A stretch of DNA of 37,473 bases from a virus: positions 1 to 37,473 of IMG/VR virus record IMGVR_UViG_3300032073_000082. One strand, 5' to 3'. Made by a program: the position numbers and the translations under genes. Positions 13,268 to 20,866 of this stretch are shown here, one piece after another (the first letter of the stretch is position 1; each line of letters begins with the position of its first letter). Below the pieces are notes generated by a model, which saw only the letters and a program-made list of their open reading frames with translations, had not been told where the DNA came from and searched no databases.

Positions 13268-13354
13268 ATGAAAATATGTAATAAATGTAATAAAGAATTA
13301 GGAGACCTACGGGTTAAAGACGGCGATTGTTGTAGAATAGTGGTGATGAAATGA
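13268..13354 (+). CDS. Micro zinc-ribbon protein, coupled to TFB
   Basis: 28 residues: C-N-K-C near the start and a C-C pair near residue 21. It begins directly after the previous stop behind AAAGGAG, and its stop overlaps the TFB start (ATGA). Possibly only a coupling ORF, but the cysteine spacing argues for a folded zinc peptide. Confidence 0.45.
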   Translation: MKICNKCNKELGDLRVKDGDCCRIVVMK

Positions 13355-14349
13355 AATGTTCAGAATGTAATTCTATTACTACAACCTTCGATGAAAGAAT
13401 GGGTGAAACTATTTGTTCTGATTGTGGGTTAATATTATCAATAAACGTGTTTGAAGAAACTAGTGTATCAGTCAGAAGTAGTAACACAGGAAACGCATTT
13501 GGTAATCCCTTTTCTAAAACCCGCGATGCCGACTTTAACGGATTGGGTTCAATAATTGGAAGACAAGATATTACAAACAGGAAGACCTTCTCTTTATTTG
13601 AAGAACAAAAAAGGACTGATTATGATTCATCAACATACAACTTTAGGTTATCTGCAAGTATATTTTTATCTTATTATAATGGTAAAAACTTACTTGCAGA
13701 AGCAACAAGGAAATATAAAACTATGAAAGAAGAACATTTAGTAAGAGGACTACCAATAGAAAACGTAGCGGCGGGAATAGTTTATTATGTGTTAAAAGAC
13801 AAGGGAATATCTGTTTCCTTGAAAGAATTTTCAAGACAGAGTAAAATACCTATTAAAAATATAGTAAGGACATCCAAAAGAGCCAAGAAGAAGTTCGGCT
13901 GTACTGATTTCAATTTTATAAATATAGATAATATAATAACTGAAACCATAGAACGTATTCGTGTTAGGCAGCAAGAAACAATAACAAGATATAATAAAAC
14001 ACATAAAAATAGTCCTCAAGGATATAAAACTTATAGAAACAACAGAACTAGTTTTGAAGACATACAAGGGGACTTAAGACAGGATTGTTATAGATTTGCT
14101 GAGTATGTTAAAAGATGTTATGATTTGTTTGATGAGACATTAACTAAAAGCGATATAATAGCGTCAATGTGGGTAGTATCTCAAATTTACAACTCACAAA
14201 GTATCACAACTGCTGCACTTTCCGAGTGTGGTGGTTTTAGTGAAGTAACACTAAGAGATAAAAGAAAGAGAATCTGTTCTAATCTAAAATTAGATATAGA
14301 CAAGATTAAATTATATACTATTAATAATATAATAGACGGAGTAAGATAA
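13351..14349 (+). CDS. tfb: Transcription initiation factor TFB (TFIIB homologue)
   Basis: 332 residues. N-terminal zinc ribbon C3-x2-C6 ... C22-x2-C25 with the typical S-D-C-G-L. A B-finger/linker-like segment with RTSSNTG-type sequence follows, then two cyclin-like helical repeats, the first around GLPIENVAAGIVYYVLKDKG. Host TFB recruits RNA polymerase to TATA-bound TBP. A viral copy, divergent in the second repeat, would direct host polymerase to viral promoters with different BRE preference. It sits among the ubiquitin-like/E1/JAMM genes. Confidence 0.85.
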   Translation: MKCSECNSITTTFDERMGETICSDCGLILSINVFEETSVSVRSSNTGNAFGNPFSKTRDADFNGLGSIIGRQDITNRKTFSLFEEQKRTDYDSSTYNFRLSASIFLSYYNGKNLLAEATRKYKTMKEEHLVRGLPIENVAAGIVYYVLKDKGISVSLKEFSRQSKIPIKNIVRTSKRAKKKFGCTDFNFINIDNIITETIERIRVRQQETITRYNKTHKNSPQGYKTYRNNRTSFEDIQGDLRQDCYRFAEYVKRCYDLFDETLTKSDIIASMWVVSQIYNSQSITTAALSECGGFSEVTLRDKRKRICSNLKLDIDKIKLYTINNIIDGVR

Positions 14350-14350
14350 A

Positions 14351-14635
14351 ATGATAAGAAGAAAAATGACAATGGAAACAACAACAGGAAGAACTACAAT
14401 AGATATTAATTATTGTACTGCTTTCTCTATAAGAGAAATAACAAAGAAAGGAGTCTTGTCTAAGGCAAAGTATGAATTAGATATTCATATGCAAAGTGGT
14501 ACTATTTTTACCGCTACTGTTACAGATAAAGAACTACTAATCTTTACAAACTTATGGGAAACAGAACGAGAATATCACTTGTCTCTTTCTGAAACAGAAC
14601 CAAAAGAAATATATGAAAAAGAGGAATTAGAATGA
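14351..14635 (+). CDS. Small hypothetical protein
   Basis: 94 residues; a beta-rich core (STFS-like INYCTAFSIREI, YELDIHMQSGTIFTATV) and an acidic C-terminal tail. It starts one base after TFB and overlaps the E1-like start by four bases, so it is cotranslated with both. No family recognised. Confidence 0.6.
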   Translation: MIRRKMTMETTTGRTTIDINYCTAFSIREITKKGVLSKAKYELDIHMQSGTIFTATVTDKELLIFTNLWETEREYHLSLSETEPKEIYEKEELE

Positions 14636-15261
14636 AAACAAAGAAATTAAAACAAAGAAAATTATTGATAATTGGAGCAGGTGGAATAGGTAGTTACCTA
14701 GCATCTTTCCTAGAAAGAATTAGCGAAGGAAGACAGGCATTGTATGATATTACAATTTACGATGATGATAAGGTAGAAGAAAAGAACCTATCCTATCAAA
14801 ACTTTAGTGTAGAAGATATTGGTAAAGCCAAAGTAAAAGTGCTTGGTAACAAAATAGGAATACAACCTGCAATAACAGACACAAGAGAACATCAAGTACT
14901 TACAGCAAAACAATTAACTGAAAAGAAATATGATTTAGTTGTTTGTTGTGTAGATAATTTAGCAGCAAGAAAACTAATGTATAAAGTAGGTCATGGTGAA
15001 GACAGTCCTGTTAAGTGGTTAGACCTTAGAGCGCAAGGTAGGAACGGAGTATTGATTTCCTACAAAGTCAATCCAATTCTAATACCCGATTTACTTGTCG
15101 GCGCTGAAGGTTCATTCAGTTGTCAAGGTGGCGATTGGGATGGTTCGGCTAAAGATATTAGTACTATGCATATTGCCATAGCGGGTATTGCGACACAGTG
15201 GATTCAACGTTGGTTCAATGATAATAATGACGTAGCAGACAAAATGGTGGTGAATGTATGA
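14632..15261 (+). CDS. E1-like adenylyltransferase (ThiF/MoeB/UbaA family)
   Basis: 209 residues, a minimal version of the family (usually 240-270). GAGGIGS at 15-21 is the nucleotide loop. D-D-D-K-V-E-E-K-N-L (44-53) matches the D-x-D-x-V-x-x-x-N-L ATP/Mg site. Lys in GKAKVKVL and Asp in CCVDNLAARK complete the active site. Cys164 in F-S-C-Q-G-G is the best candidate for the thioester Cys. No zinc CxxC pairs are seen. It should adenylate the C-terminal Gly of a ubiquitin-fold partner, most obviously the protein at 11055. Alternative: sulfur transfer. Confidence 0.85.
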   Translation: MKTKKLKQRKLLIIGAGGIGSYLASFLERISEGRQALYDITIYDDDKVEEKNLSYQNFSVEDIGKAKVKVLGNKIGIQPAITDTREHQVLTAKQLTEKKYDLVVCCVDNLAARKLMYKVGHGEDSPVKWLDLRAQGRNGVLISYKVNPILIPDLLVGAEGSFSCQGGDWDGSAKDISTMHIAIAGIATQWIQRWFNDNNDVADKMVVNV

Positions 15262-15500
15262 GTAAAGAAGACACAGAAATAGATGATTTAATAGAAGAAG
15301 ATGTAGGAAACATAGTTAATGTAATATCAACAGATGGTTTCTATAAACAAGCAGAAATTGTAGAGGTATGTTGTCCTGTTTGTCTTGAAAAGTTCTTAGG
15401 AACTAAAAGACACGCAGGTGGTTTCATAGCCGGACATAGAGCATTCCATGAGTTTGAGAACTCTCAAGACTTTATGGTAGAACAAATGGGAGGAATATAA
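15258..15500 (+). CDS. C2H2-type zinc-finger protein between E1 and JAMM genes
   Basis: 80 residues. C-C-P-V-C-L-E-K-F near 38-46, then GHRAFHEF gives a C-x2-C ... H-x3-H site. The N-terminus is acidic. Coupled by overlap to the E1-like gene and followed three bases later by the JAMM gene. The protein ends M-G-G-I. It could be a substrate adaptor or E3-like factor, but only location suggests this. Confidence 0.6.
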   Translation: MSKEDTEIDDLIEEDVGNIVNVISTDGFYKQAEIVEVCCPVCLEKFLGTKRHAGGFIAGHRAFHEFENSQDFMVEQMGGI

Positions 15501-15502
15501 AA

Positions 15503-16075
15503 ATGAAAGAAGAAATAAAAGAAGAAATAAATAATGAAGAAAATGAAAAGGCAATGGAAGAGTTTGATTGGAAACAACATATTAGAGATGTTTACTCTGA
15601 TATGCTAAAAACCGAAGGCGGTGTTAATTTTATTAGACCGTGTGCAGATACAGAAATGTTCTTATCCGCTATTTGGAAGATGTCTGATGAAGTATTAGAG
15701 GGAATGGAAGTACAAGTAGTAATAGACGATAAAGATGATTTGTATATTAGTAGCGGAACACCTGCCTTTGTATCCTTTGAAGGACATGAAGACGAACTAG
15801 TAAATGGCGCACCAATGAGAATACCGATTAAGAGTTGGATTCATACTCATCCTTTCGGTGAAGCATACTTAAGCAGTACAGATTGGAGAACTGTTAACAC
15901 ATGGCAACCTATAATGAAGAGTGCAGTAGTATTAGGGGATAATCAATACCTAGCGGTTAACATGAATAATGAACAATACGAAGAAGGGACTTATTCTGCA
16001 AAGAAAGTTTTCTATGGTTTACTACAACAAACAGTTTTTGACGATATAGAACCTACAACGGGTGGTGAAGAGTAA
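15503..16075 (+). CDS. JAMM/JAB-domain metalloprotease
   Basis: 190 residues. The zinc signature is present: His114-Thr-His116-Pro, then Ser124-x-x-Asp127 in WIHTHPFGEAYLSSTDW, matching H-x-H-P-x(6)-x-S-x-x-D. The upstream catalytic Glu is probably in the 84-100 region but is not certain. An acidic N-terminal 40 residues precede the domain. JAMM enzymes cut after Gly-Gly of ubiquitin-fold proteins; here a natural substrate is the GG-NQ end of the protein at 11055 and its conjugates. Compare HvJAMM1 in archaeal SAMPylation. Phage-tail JAB proteins are the main alternative, but this copy is far from tail genes and next to an E1. Confidence 0.85.
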   Translation: MKEEIKEEINNEENEKAMEEFDWKQHIRDVYSDMLKTEGGVNFIRPCADTEMFLSAIWKMSDEVLEGMEVQVVIDDKDDLYISSGTPAFVSFEGHEDELVNGAPMRIPIKSWIHTHPFGEAYLSSTDWRTVNTWQPIMKSAVVLGDNQYLAVNMNNEQYEEGTYSAKKVFYGLLQQTVFDDIEPTTGGEE

Positions 16076-16384
16076 ATGGAGAATAAAGAATTAGTTGAAT
16101 ATTCAAATAACGTTGCAAAAGCAGTAAAGTCTCTTGTCAAAGATAACAAGGAGTTATTAGACTTAGTATGTTATATGCGAAAGTTACTAGATGAATGTCT
16201 TCACGAAAATAAAGAAGGAGATTTAGTTATGTTAACTAATGACGACAAGAAGTTATCTAGAGCCTTTGAAATTATGATGTTAGTTCAACATGAAAAAGAT
16301 TTAGAGAAGGAAAGAAAAGAACAACTTAAAGAGCATTTTGGTAATCCGAAAGGCGAGCAACTAGGGTTGGGTGCGTTTAAATGA
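16076..16384 (+). CDS. Small helical hypothetical protein
   Basis: 102 residues, nearly all helix (VAKAVKSLVKDNKELLDLVCYM, then charged EKERKEQLKEHFG). It starts at the base after the JAMM stop and overlaps the lipoprotein start. No family recognised. Confidence 0.6.
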   Translation: MENKELVEYSNNVAKAVKSLVKDNKELLDLVCYMRKLLDECLHENKEGDLVMLTNDDKKLSRAFEIMMLVQHEKDLEKERKEQLKEHFGNPKGEQLGLGAFK

Positions 16385-16845
16385 ATATGGAAAATAGCAG
16401 ACAAACAACATTGAAAGAATTTGGATTAGTATTTTTGGTAGCAGTAATGTTATCAGGATGTGCGGGAGAAATTATTCCCGACCCTCCTTCGGATGATGAT
16501 AGAGTTATTCCTAACTCTTCTACATTAGAAGGTTCATTTACTGTATTAGTTGGAGACAACAATTCAACTACTCCTGTAATTATGTTGGGTAATTCAACAA
16601 CATGGTTAGAAGTAATCAGTTGTAATTATACCGCAACACATCTAAGTTTTACAGTGGATAATAATACTGTATCTTTCCATAACTATACCTTTGAAGTTGG
16701 AGGTTATGTTTCACAAGGAAACACAGTTTGGTCTAATGGCTACGCTCCATCAATCGGTTCAGTAGAACTATACTTCTCGGATTTTACATATGATATAACA
16801 ATTAATTATACTATTACATATAGGGAATGGAGAGGAACAGAGTGA
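16381..16845 (+). CDS. Predicted surface lipoprotein rich in N-glycosylation sequons
   Basis: 154 residues. A signal peptide (hydrophobic FGLVFLVAVML) ends in the lipobox L-S-G-C with Cys27. The mature part is beta-rich with about eight N-x-S/T sequons (NSS, NNS, NST, NYT, NNT), far above chance. It would be lipid-anchored outside the host membrane and probably N-glycosylated by the archaeal host. Candidate roles are superinfection exclusion, receptor masking or membrane remodelling. It sits in the early-type operon, not with virion genes. Confidence 0.7.
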   Translation: MNMENSRQTTLKEFGLVFLVAVMLSGCAGEIIPDPPSDDDRVIPNSSTLEGSFTVLVGDNNSTTPVIMLGNSTTWLEVISCNYTATHLSFTVDNNTVSFHNYTFEVGGYVSQGNTVWSNGYAPSIGSVELYFSDFTYDITINYTITYREWRGTE

Positions 16846-16925
16846 GTGGCTGTCTTTATTGTGAAGATACTGTTTATCGGCATGGTTTTTGTTACGAATG
16901 TTATTGTAGGGAAAAGGGCTTCTGA
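16842..16925 (+). CDS. Micro zinc-ribbon protein
   Basis: 27 residues from GTG 16842, overlapping the lipoprotein stop and ending on the next start (TGATG). C-L-Y-C and C-Y-E-C-Y-C form a compact cysteine cluster. AGAGGAACAGA precedes it. Confidence 0.5.
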   Translation: MSGCLYCEDTVYRHGFCYECYCREKGF

Positions 16926-17329
16926 TGGTTAAACACAAGGCGGTTACTATTCAGTTCCCTGCCCCACTACCTGCTGAAATACTATGTCCTATTTGTGAAG
17001 GAAATAAATGTAAAGTTTGTGATATGACAGGCAAGATGAAAATGGTAGTTGATGCTAAAGTCCCAATACAAAGAAATCTAATAGTAAAATATGTTTCTAA
17101 TCATTTAGAATCTATTGCATTAGAATTATCTAGAAACTATGGTCTAGTGCCGGAAGTAAATACCGAAGAAGTATTTGAGTGTGATGAAAAAAGACAATAT
17201 GAAATTGTAAAGATAAGTAGTTTAGGTGGGGTCATTTGGATTGCCAATAGATTAGATGATTTAGAATCACCTAGATATTTCACTACAAAGAAAGAACTTA
17301 CTAGATTTAAGGAAGGTTGGTTTACATGA
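16925..17329 (+). CDS. DnaJ-like zinc-knuckle protein
   Basis: 134 residues. C-P-I-C-E-G-N-K-C-K-V-C-D-M-T-G at about 21-36 is a DnaJ-type CxxCxGx(n)CxxC knuckle. The rest is an alpha/beta domain without a motif I know (LVPEVNTEEVFECDEKRQ, WIANRLDDLESPRYF). It overlaps the next start by ATGA. Confidence 0.6.
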   Translation: MVKHKAVTIQFPAPLPAEILCPICEGNKCKVCDMTGKMKMVVDAKVPIQRNLIVKYVSNHLESIALELSRNYGLVPEVNTEEVFECDEKRQYEIVKISSLGGVIWIANRLDDLESPRYFTTKKELTRFKEGWFT

Positions 17330-17556
17330 GTGATGATATGGATATTATAGCGAGAGTTCCTCGCAATGCTACTACTGAACTACTAATCAAAACAGGTGAG
17401 TTTTGGAAAGTAGAAGTCGTAGATGTAAGATGGTATTCAGATGGAAAGCCAACAAGAAAAGGAGTTAGAATAAATATGGAAGAATTACCTACGTTAATTA
17501 AAGCGTTGGAAAAAATAAATAATAAAAATGAGGCGAATAAGGATGAGTCTAATTAG
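17326..17556 (+). CDS. PC4-like ssDNA-binding/transcription coactivator protein
   Basis: 76 residues from ATG 17326. E-F-W-K-V-E-V-V-D-V-R-W-Y, then DGKPTRKGVRINMEELPTL and a terminal helix follow the PC4/Sub1/YdbC pattern (four curved strands ending in K-G-[IV]-x-[LI] and a dimerisation helix). Members bind ssDNA and can stimulate transcription or polymerase processivity. Its location between TFB and ligase fits either job. Confidence 0.6.
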   Translation: MSDDMDIIARVPRNATTELLIKTGEFWKVEVVDVRWYSDGKPTRKGVRINMEELPTLIKALEKINNKNEANKDESN

Positions 17557-19072
17557 ATTTGCAAGAATGTGTGAAGCATTAGAATTACAAAACAGTACAA
17601 CAAACAAAATTAGAATAATAGACGAATCTCTTAGTTCGTTTACTAATCCTAAAATTGTTATTGATATACTCAGTCTTAATTTAGAAGTTAATTCTATTGG
17701 AAATAAACGTGCAGTAACTTGGATAGCAAACGCTTTAGAATTATTTGATTCAGAGGTTAAAGAAGAAGAAGAAATGTGGGGAGATATAGGAGAAGGGATG
17801 TATCAGTTCCTCCCTAATGGGAAAGAAAGTAATTACACCATTAAGCAATTGTATTCTCTATTAACGTTAGACTGTTCCAGTATTAATAGTGATTCTTATA
17901 CTCTTTTTGCTGAGTCAGTTAATAATATGTCTAGTTTAGAAATAAAATGGTTCATTCGTTATTGGTTAAGGACTCCTAGAAATAATGTTTCTAATTCTAC
18001 TGTGATTAAAGCAGTAAAAAGAAGATTTCCTAATCAAAGAGTAGAATATTTATCTTCTATACAACCTGTTTCTACTGTTTTTCAGTTTTTAGAACAAGGA
18101 AAACAACCACCAACTAGCATTCAAACAGGAATGTTCCTAAAACCCTCTTTAGCAAAACCGTATTCTAATAATCTACCAACAAATTATATTTTAGATGTTA
18201 AGTATGACGGTAATAGATATCAAATACACAAAAATAAATCTGATGTATTAATTTTTAATAGGAAAGGTAAGATAGTAAGTAATCAGTTTCCCGATGTAGT
18301 AGAACAAGTTAAAAAATTTAACGCCAGTACTTGCATTTTAGATACCGAGATATATCCTGTCATTAAAAATGGTAGCATAGACCCCGCACCACATAAGAAA
18401 ATGGCCGCTAGGGTTCACGCTAAAGATAAACAAGAAGCCATGCTTAAATGCCCTGTTAAAATGGTTATATTCGATATAATACAATACATGGGATTCCTGT
18501 TAATTGATGAACCATATGAAAAACGTCTTATTCATCTGAAAGATTTTCCCATTGAAAATAGAGTGTGGTCTTTTTCCAAAGGAACTACAATTGAAGCAGC
18601 CTATAACACATCTATTAACAGTGGTTTTGAAGGTATTATGATAAAAGATTTAGATTCAAAATATAAAAGTGGTAGAAGTAATAATATTCTGAAACACAAA
18701 CCGCCTAGAATCGAATTAGATTTAGTAATAACTTCTGCTAAGTATGGTGAAGGTAGAAGGTCGGGTTGGTTTGGTTCTTTTGGTATATCCGCCAAAACTG
18801 AAAATGGTTATCAAAGTGTAGGTAATGTTGGTAGTGGTTTATCTGATGGAGATTTACTGTATTTAACAACAGAACTTAGAAAAATAATTGATAAATATTC
18901 TTCTGATGTTTACCATGTTTTACCTAGAATAGTTTTAGAAGTTAAATGTGATTTAATATCACAGGATTCTCATGGTAACTATGGCTTGAGATTCCCTAGA
19001 GTAGTTAGAATTAGGAATGACAAACATCCATACAACTGTAACACAATAGAAGATATAAAAAATATGATATAG
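17543..19072 (+). CDS. lig: ATP-dependent DNA ligase
   Basis: About 509 residues from ATG 17543. The N-terminal 180 residues are a DNA-binding-like helical domain. Motif I is Lys220-Tyr-Asp-Gly with Arg225 (VKYDGNR); then LDTEIYP, FDIIQYM, motif IV GFEGIMIK and motif V LKHKP-type Lys. A C-terminal OB domain follows. It seals nicks using ATP and completes Okazaki-fragment joining with the viral polymerase and clamp. Length is typical of archaeal LigI-type enzymes, slightly short. Confidence 0.9.
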   Translation: MSLIRFARMCEALELQNSTTNKIRIIDESLSSFTNPKIVIDILSLNLEVNSIGNKRAVTWIANALELFDSEVKEEEEMWGDIGEGMYQFLPNGKESNYTIKQLYSLLTLDCSSINSDSYTLFAESVNNMSSLEIKWFIRYWLRTPRNNVSNSTVIKAVKRRFPNQRVEYLSSIQPVSTVFQFLEQGKQPPTSIQTGMFLKPSLAKPYSNNLPTNYILDVKYDGNRYQIHKNKSDVLIFNRKGKIVSNQFPDVVEQVKKFNASTCILDTEIYPVIKNGSIDPAPHKKMAARVHAKDKQEAMLKCPVKMVIFDIIQYMGFLLIDEPYEKRLIHLKDFPIENRVWSFSKGTTIEAAYNTSINSGFEGIMIKDLDSKYKSGRSNNILKHKPPRIELDLVITSAKYGEGRRSGWFGSFGISAKTENGYQSVGNVGSGLSDGDLLYLTTELRKIIDKYSSDVYHVLPRIVLEVKCDLISQDSHGNYGLRFPRVVRIRNDKHPYNCNTIEDIKNMI

Positions 19073-19079
19073 AAAATAC

Positions 19080-19105
19080 GATAGGTAAAATATTAATTAC
19101 CTATT
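19080..19105 (+). terminator. Stem-loop after ligase
   Basis: ATAGGTAA pairs with TTACCTAT around an eight-base AT loop in the 48-bp gap between ligase and the next gene. No T-tract follows, so it may be an RNA-processing or stability element instead. Confidence 0.4.
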
Positions 19106-19120
19106 GCACAAGGGATTGAT

Positions 19121-19522
19121 ATGCTAGACCGTAATATTGTTCTCGGTGTTTGTTCTGTAATAGCAAAGCCGACTGTATCAATTATCAAAGCGGAAAGGTA
19201 TAGTTTAGGTTATAGAGTAAAATTATCAATAGTCTTTAGGAGTAACGGTGGAAGATTACAGGCACTACACCGTTGCTTCTTACAAAATAATATTCAAAGT
19301 AAATATAAAATATCTGAGTCTAAAAATAGACAAAGACCTATATTAACAATAAGTAAGTTAGAAGATATTGACAGATTTATGAAGACGTATGATATGTCTT
19401 CCGTATCTTTTGACAACAATTGGGATGTCTTTAAAGAAGTTAAGGACATAGTAGATACTAACCAACACAAGACGATGAAGGGTCTTGATGAAATACTAGA
19501 ATTGAAGGGGTATCTAATATGA
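19121..19522 (+). CDS. LAGLIDADG-fold-like small protein
   Basis: 133 residues. The order N-I-V-L-G-V ... YSLGYRVKLSIVFRSN, LQALHRCFLQNNI, then RPILTISKLEDIDRF resembles a single LAGLIDADG domain (beta strands, then L-L-x-x-L, then I-x-x-x-x-x-x-L). The acidic LAGLIDADG catalytic motif itself is not seen. It may therefore be a DNA-binding derivative. Weak call. Confidence 0.5.
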   Translation: MLDRNIVLGVCSVIAKPTVSIIKAERYSLGYRVKLSIVFRSNGGRLQALHRCFLQNNIQSKYKISESKNRQRPILTISKLEDIDRFMKTYDMSSVSFDNNWDVFKEVKDIVDTNQHKTMKGLDEILELKGYLI

Positions 19523-19863
19523 AAAAGAAAGAAGAAATGTGTCCTAGATGTGATTTAAGACTTACTAAAAATGGCAAACACATTTGCGAAATGTGCAACC
19601 TTTCAATTCTAGAAAACAAACCTGTTAATTCAATTGACGATACAGAAATATTAGGATACCACATACATCAAATTCTTTGGGAAGGATGTCAAGATTGTGG
19701 TAATAATAATTTTCACTGTGATGCAGGTGTTGTAGAAGAAAACAATTTGAAGTGGTACATAATACAAGTGCAATGTCAAAAATGTGATGTTAATTATGAA
19801 CAAATAATGGAAGTGAGAATGAATGAGTCTAATAAAAATAAGCAAAGAACACACGAAGAGTAA
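19519..19863 (+). CDS. Two-ribbon zinc protein
   Basis: 114 residues. C-P-R-C ... C-E-M-C in the first 32 residues and C-Q-D-C ... C-Q-K-C in the second half suggest two zinc ribbons; the C-terminal tail is basic and polar. It overlaps its neighbours at both ends (four bases upstream, 41 bases downstream). Possibly a transcription-elongation-type or nucleic-acid-binding protein. Confidence 0.6.
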   Translation: MKKKEEMCPRCDLRLTKNGKHICEMCNLSILENKPVNSIDDTEILGYHIHQILWEGCQDCGNNNFHCDAGVVEENNLKWYIIQVQCQKCDVNYEQIMEVRMNESNKNKQRTHEE

Positions 19864-20674
19864 ACCAATAATAGTACTAGGCAATACAAAAATGGATAAA
19901 ATGAAAAGGGCTATGTCCTTTGTATCCGATAGTCCCATAGTCATGTATGCTAACGAATATAACATAACCGATAACTTTAGTATCCCTAAAGATGTAGGTA
20001 TTATTATTGACGAGATGCATTACAAACCTAATACTGATTTAATAAGAAGAACAGTATTAGAATACGCAGGTCAAGTTGTATTAATTACTGATAGTAAAAA
20101 GGCAGTACCAACTTCTTTGTATAACCTATGTGATATGAAAAGACCAACAGAAAAGTTAGATGTTCTAAACATATCTCCTAGAGCAGACGAACCTATCAAT
20201 TATGATTTAGATATGTTCACTTTAGTTAGAGAGTATCTAACTAATAGAGATAGAGATGATGTTGCTACTAAATTAAGGATGAACAAACCCGCAGATAATC
20301 AAATACTATCTTGGATTATCCCAAACATAAATCCAAACAAAATAGCATTCATTGATAATAATGTGAAAAGACGTTGGGATAGTTCTTACTTTTATGAGTT
20401 ATTAGCATATTCTCATAATGGTAAACTAAGTGCTAAGATGGTAATGCCTTCTAGAAGAAAATATTCTAAGTTAGGTAGTATTGCTAGTAGGTTAGGACTA
20501 AGAAGACATGAAACTTATCTTCTCAATGATTTATTGAAAGATGATAAGTTCAAAAAATATGCAATGACTAAGTTAGATAATTCAGAATGTAGGTTATTGA
20601 AACTTGGAGAAAAAAGAAAAATAGAAACAAAGAAGGTAGTATTACCTTCACCCACTTTAGATAAGTGGTTATAA
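19823..20674 (+). CDS. Divergent P-loop/AAA+-like protein with PIP-box end, clamp-loader candidate
   Basis: 283 residues. PIIVLGNTKMDK occupies the place of Walker A but lacks G-K-[ST]. IIIDEMH looks like a Walker B and VLITDSKK like a sensor strand. The C-terminus PTLDKWL is a plausible PCNA-binding (PIP) box. A helix-rich C-terminal half precedes it. Position two genes before RFC small subunit and the PIP box suggest a degenerate large clamp-loader subunit; no sequence family is recognised directly. Confidence 0.55.
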   Translation: MSLIKISKEHTKSKPIIVLGNTKMDKMKRAMSFVSDSPIVMYANEYNITDNFSIPKDVGIIIDEMHYKPNTDLIRRTVLEYAGQVVLITDSKKAVPTSLYNLCDMKRPTEKLDVLNISPRADEPINYDLDMFTLVREYLTNRDRDDVATKLRMNKPADNQILSWIIPNINPNKIAFIDNNVKRRWDSSYFYELLAYSHNGKLSAKMVMPSRRKYSKLGSIASRLGLRRHETYLLNDLLKDDKFKKYAMTKLDNSECRLLKLGEKRKIETKKVVLPSPTLDKWL

Positions 20675-20692
20675 AAATAAAGAGGAATAAAA

Positions 20693-20866
20693 ATGAGAAA
20701 ACAATTGAATGATAGAAAATATAAACGAAGAATGGATAAAATGTTAGATTTATTAGAGAAACAAAATGAACTGTTTCTAAAACTAACAAATGAACTACCT
20801 GTCTTACAAGCAGAAGTTAATCGACTTAAATCTAAATTATTATTATTAAAAGGAGAGGAAGAGTAA
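20693..20866 (+). CDS. Small coiled-coil protein
   Basis: 57 residues after AGAGGA. Basic head (RKYKRRMDKM) then a leucine-heptad helix (LDLLEKQNELFLKL ... VNRLKSKLLLL). Its stop overlaps the next ATG (TAATG). Too short to classify. Confidence 0.55.
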   Translation: MRKQLNDRKYKRRMDKMLDLLEKQNELFLKLTNELPVLQAEVNRLKSKLLLLKGEEE

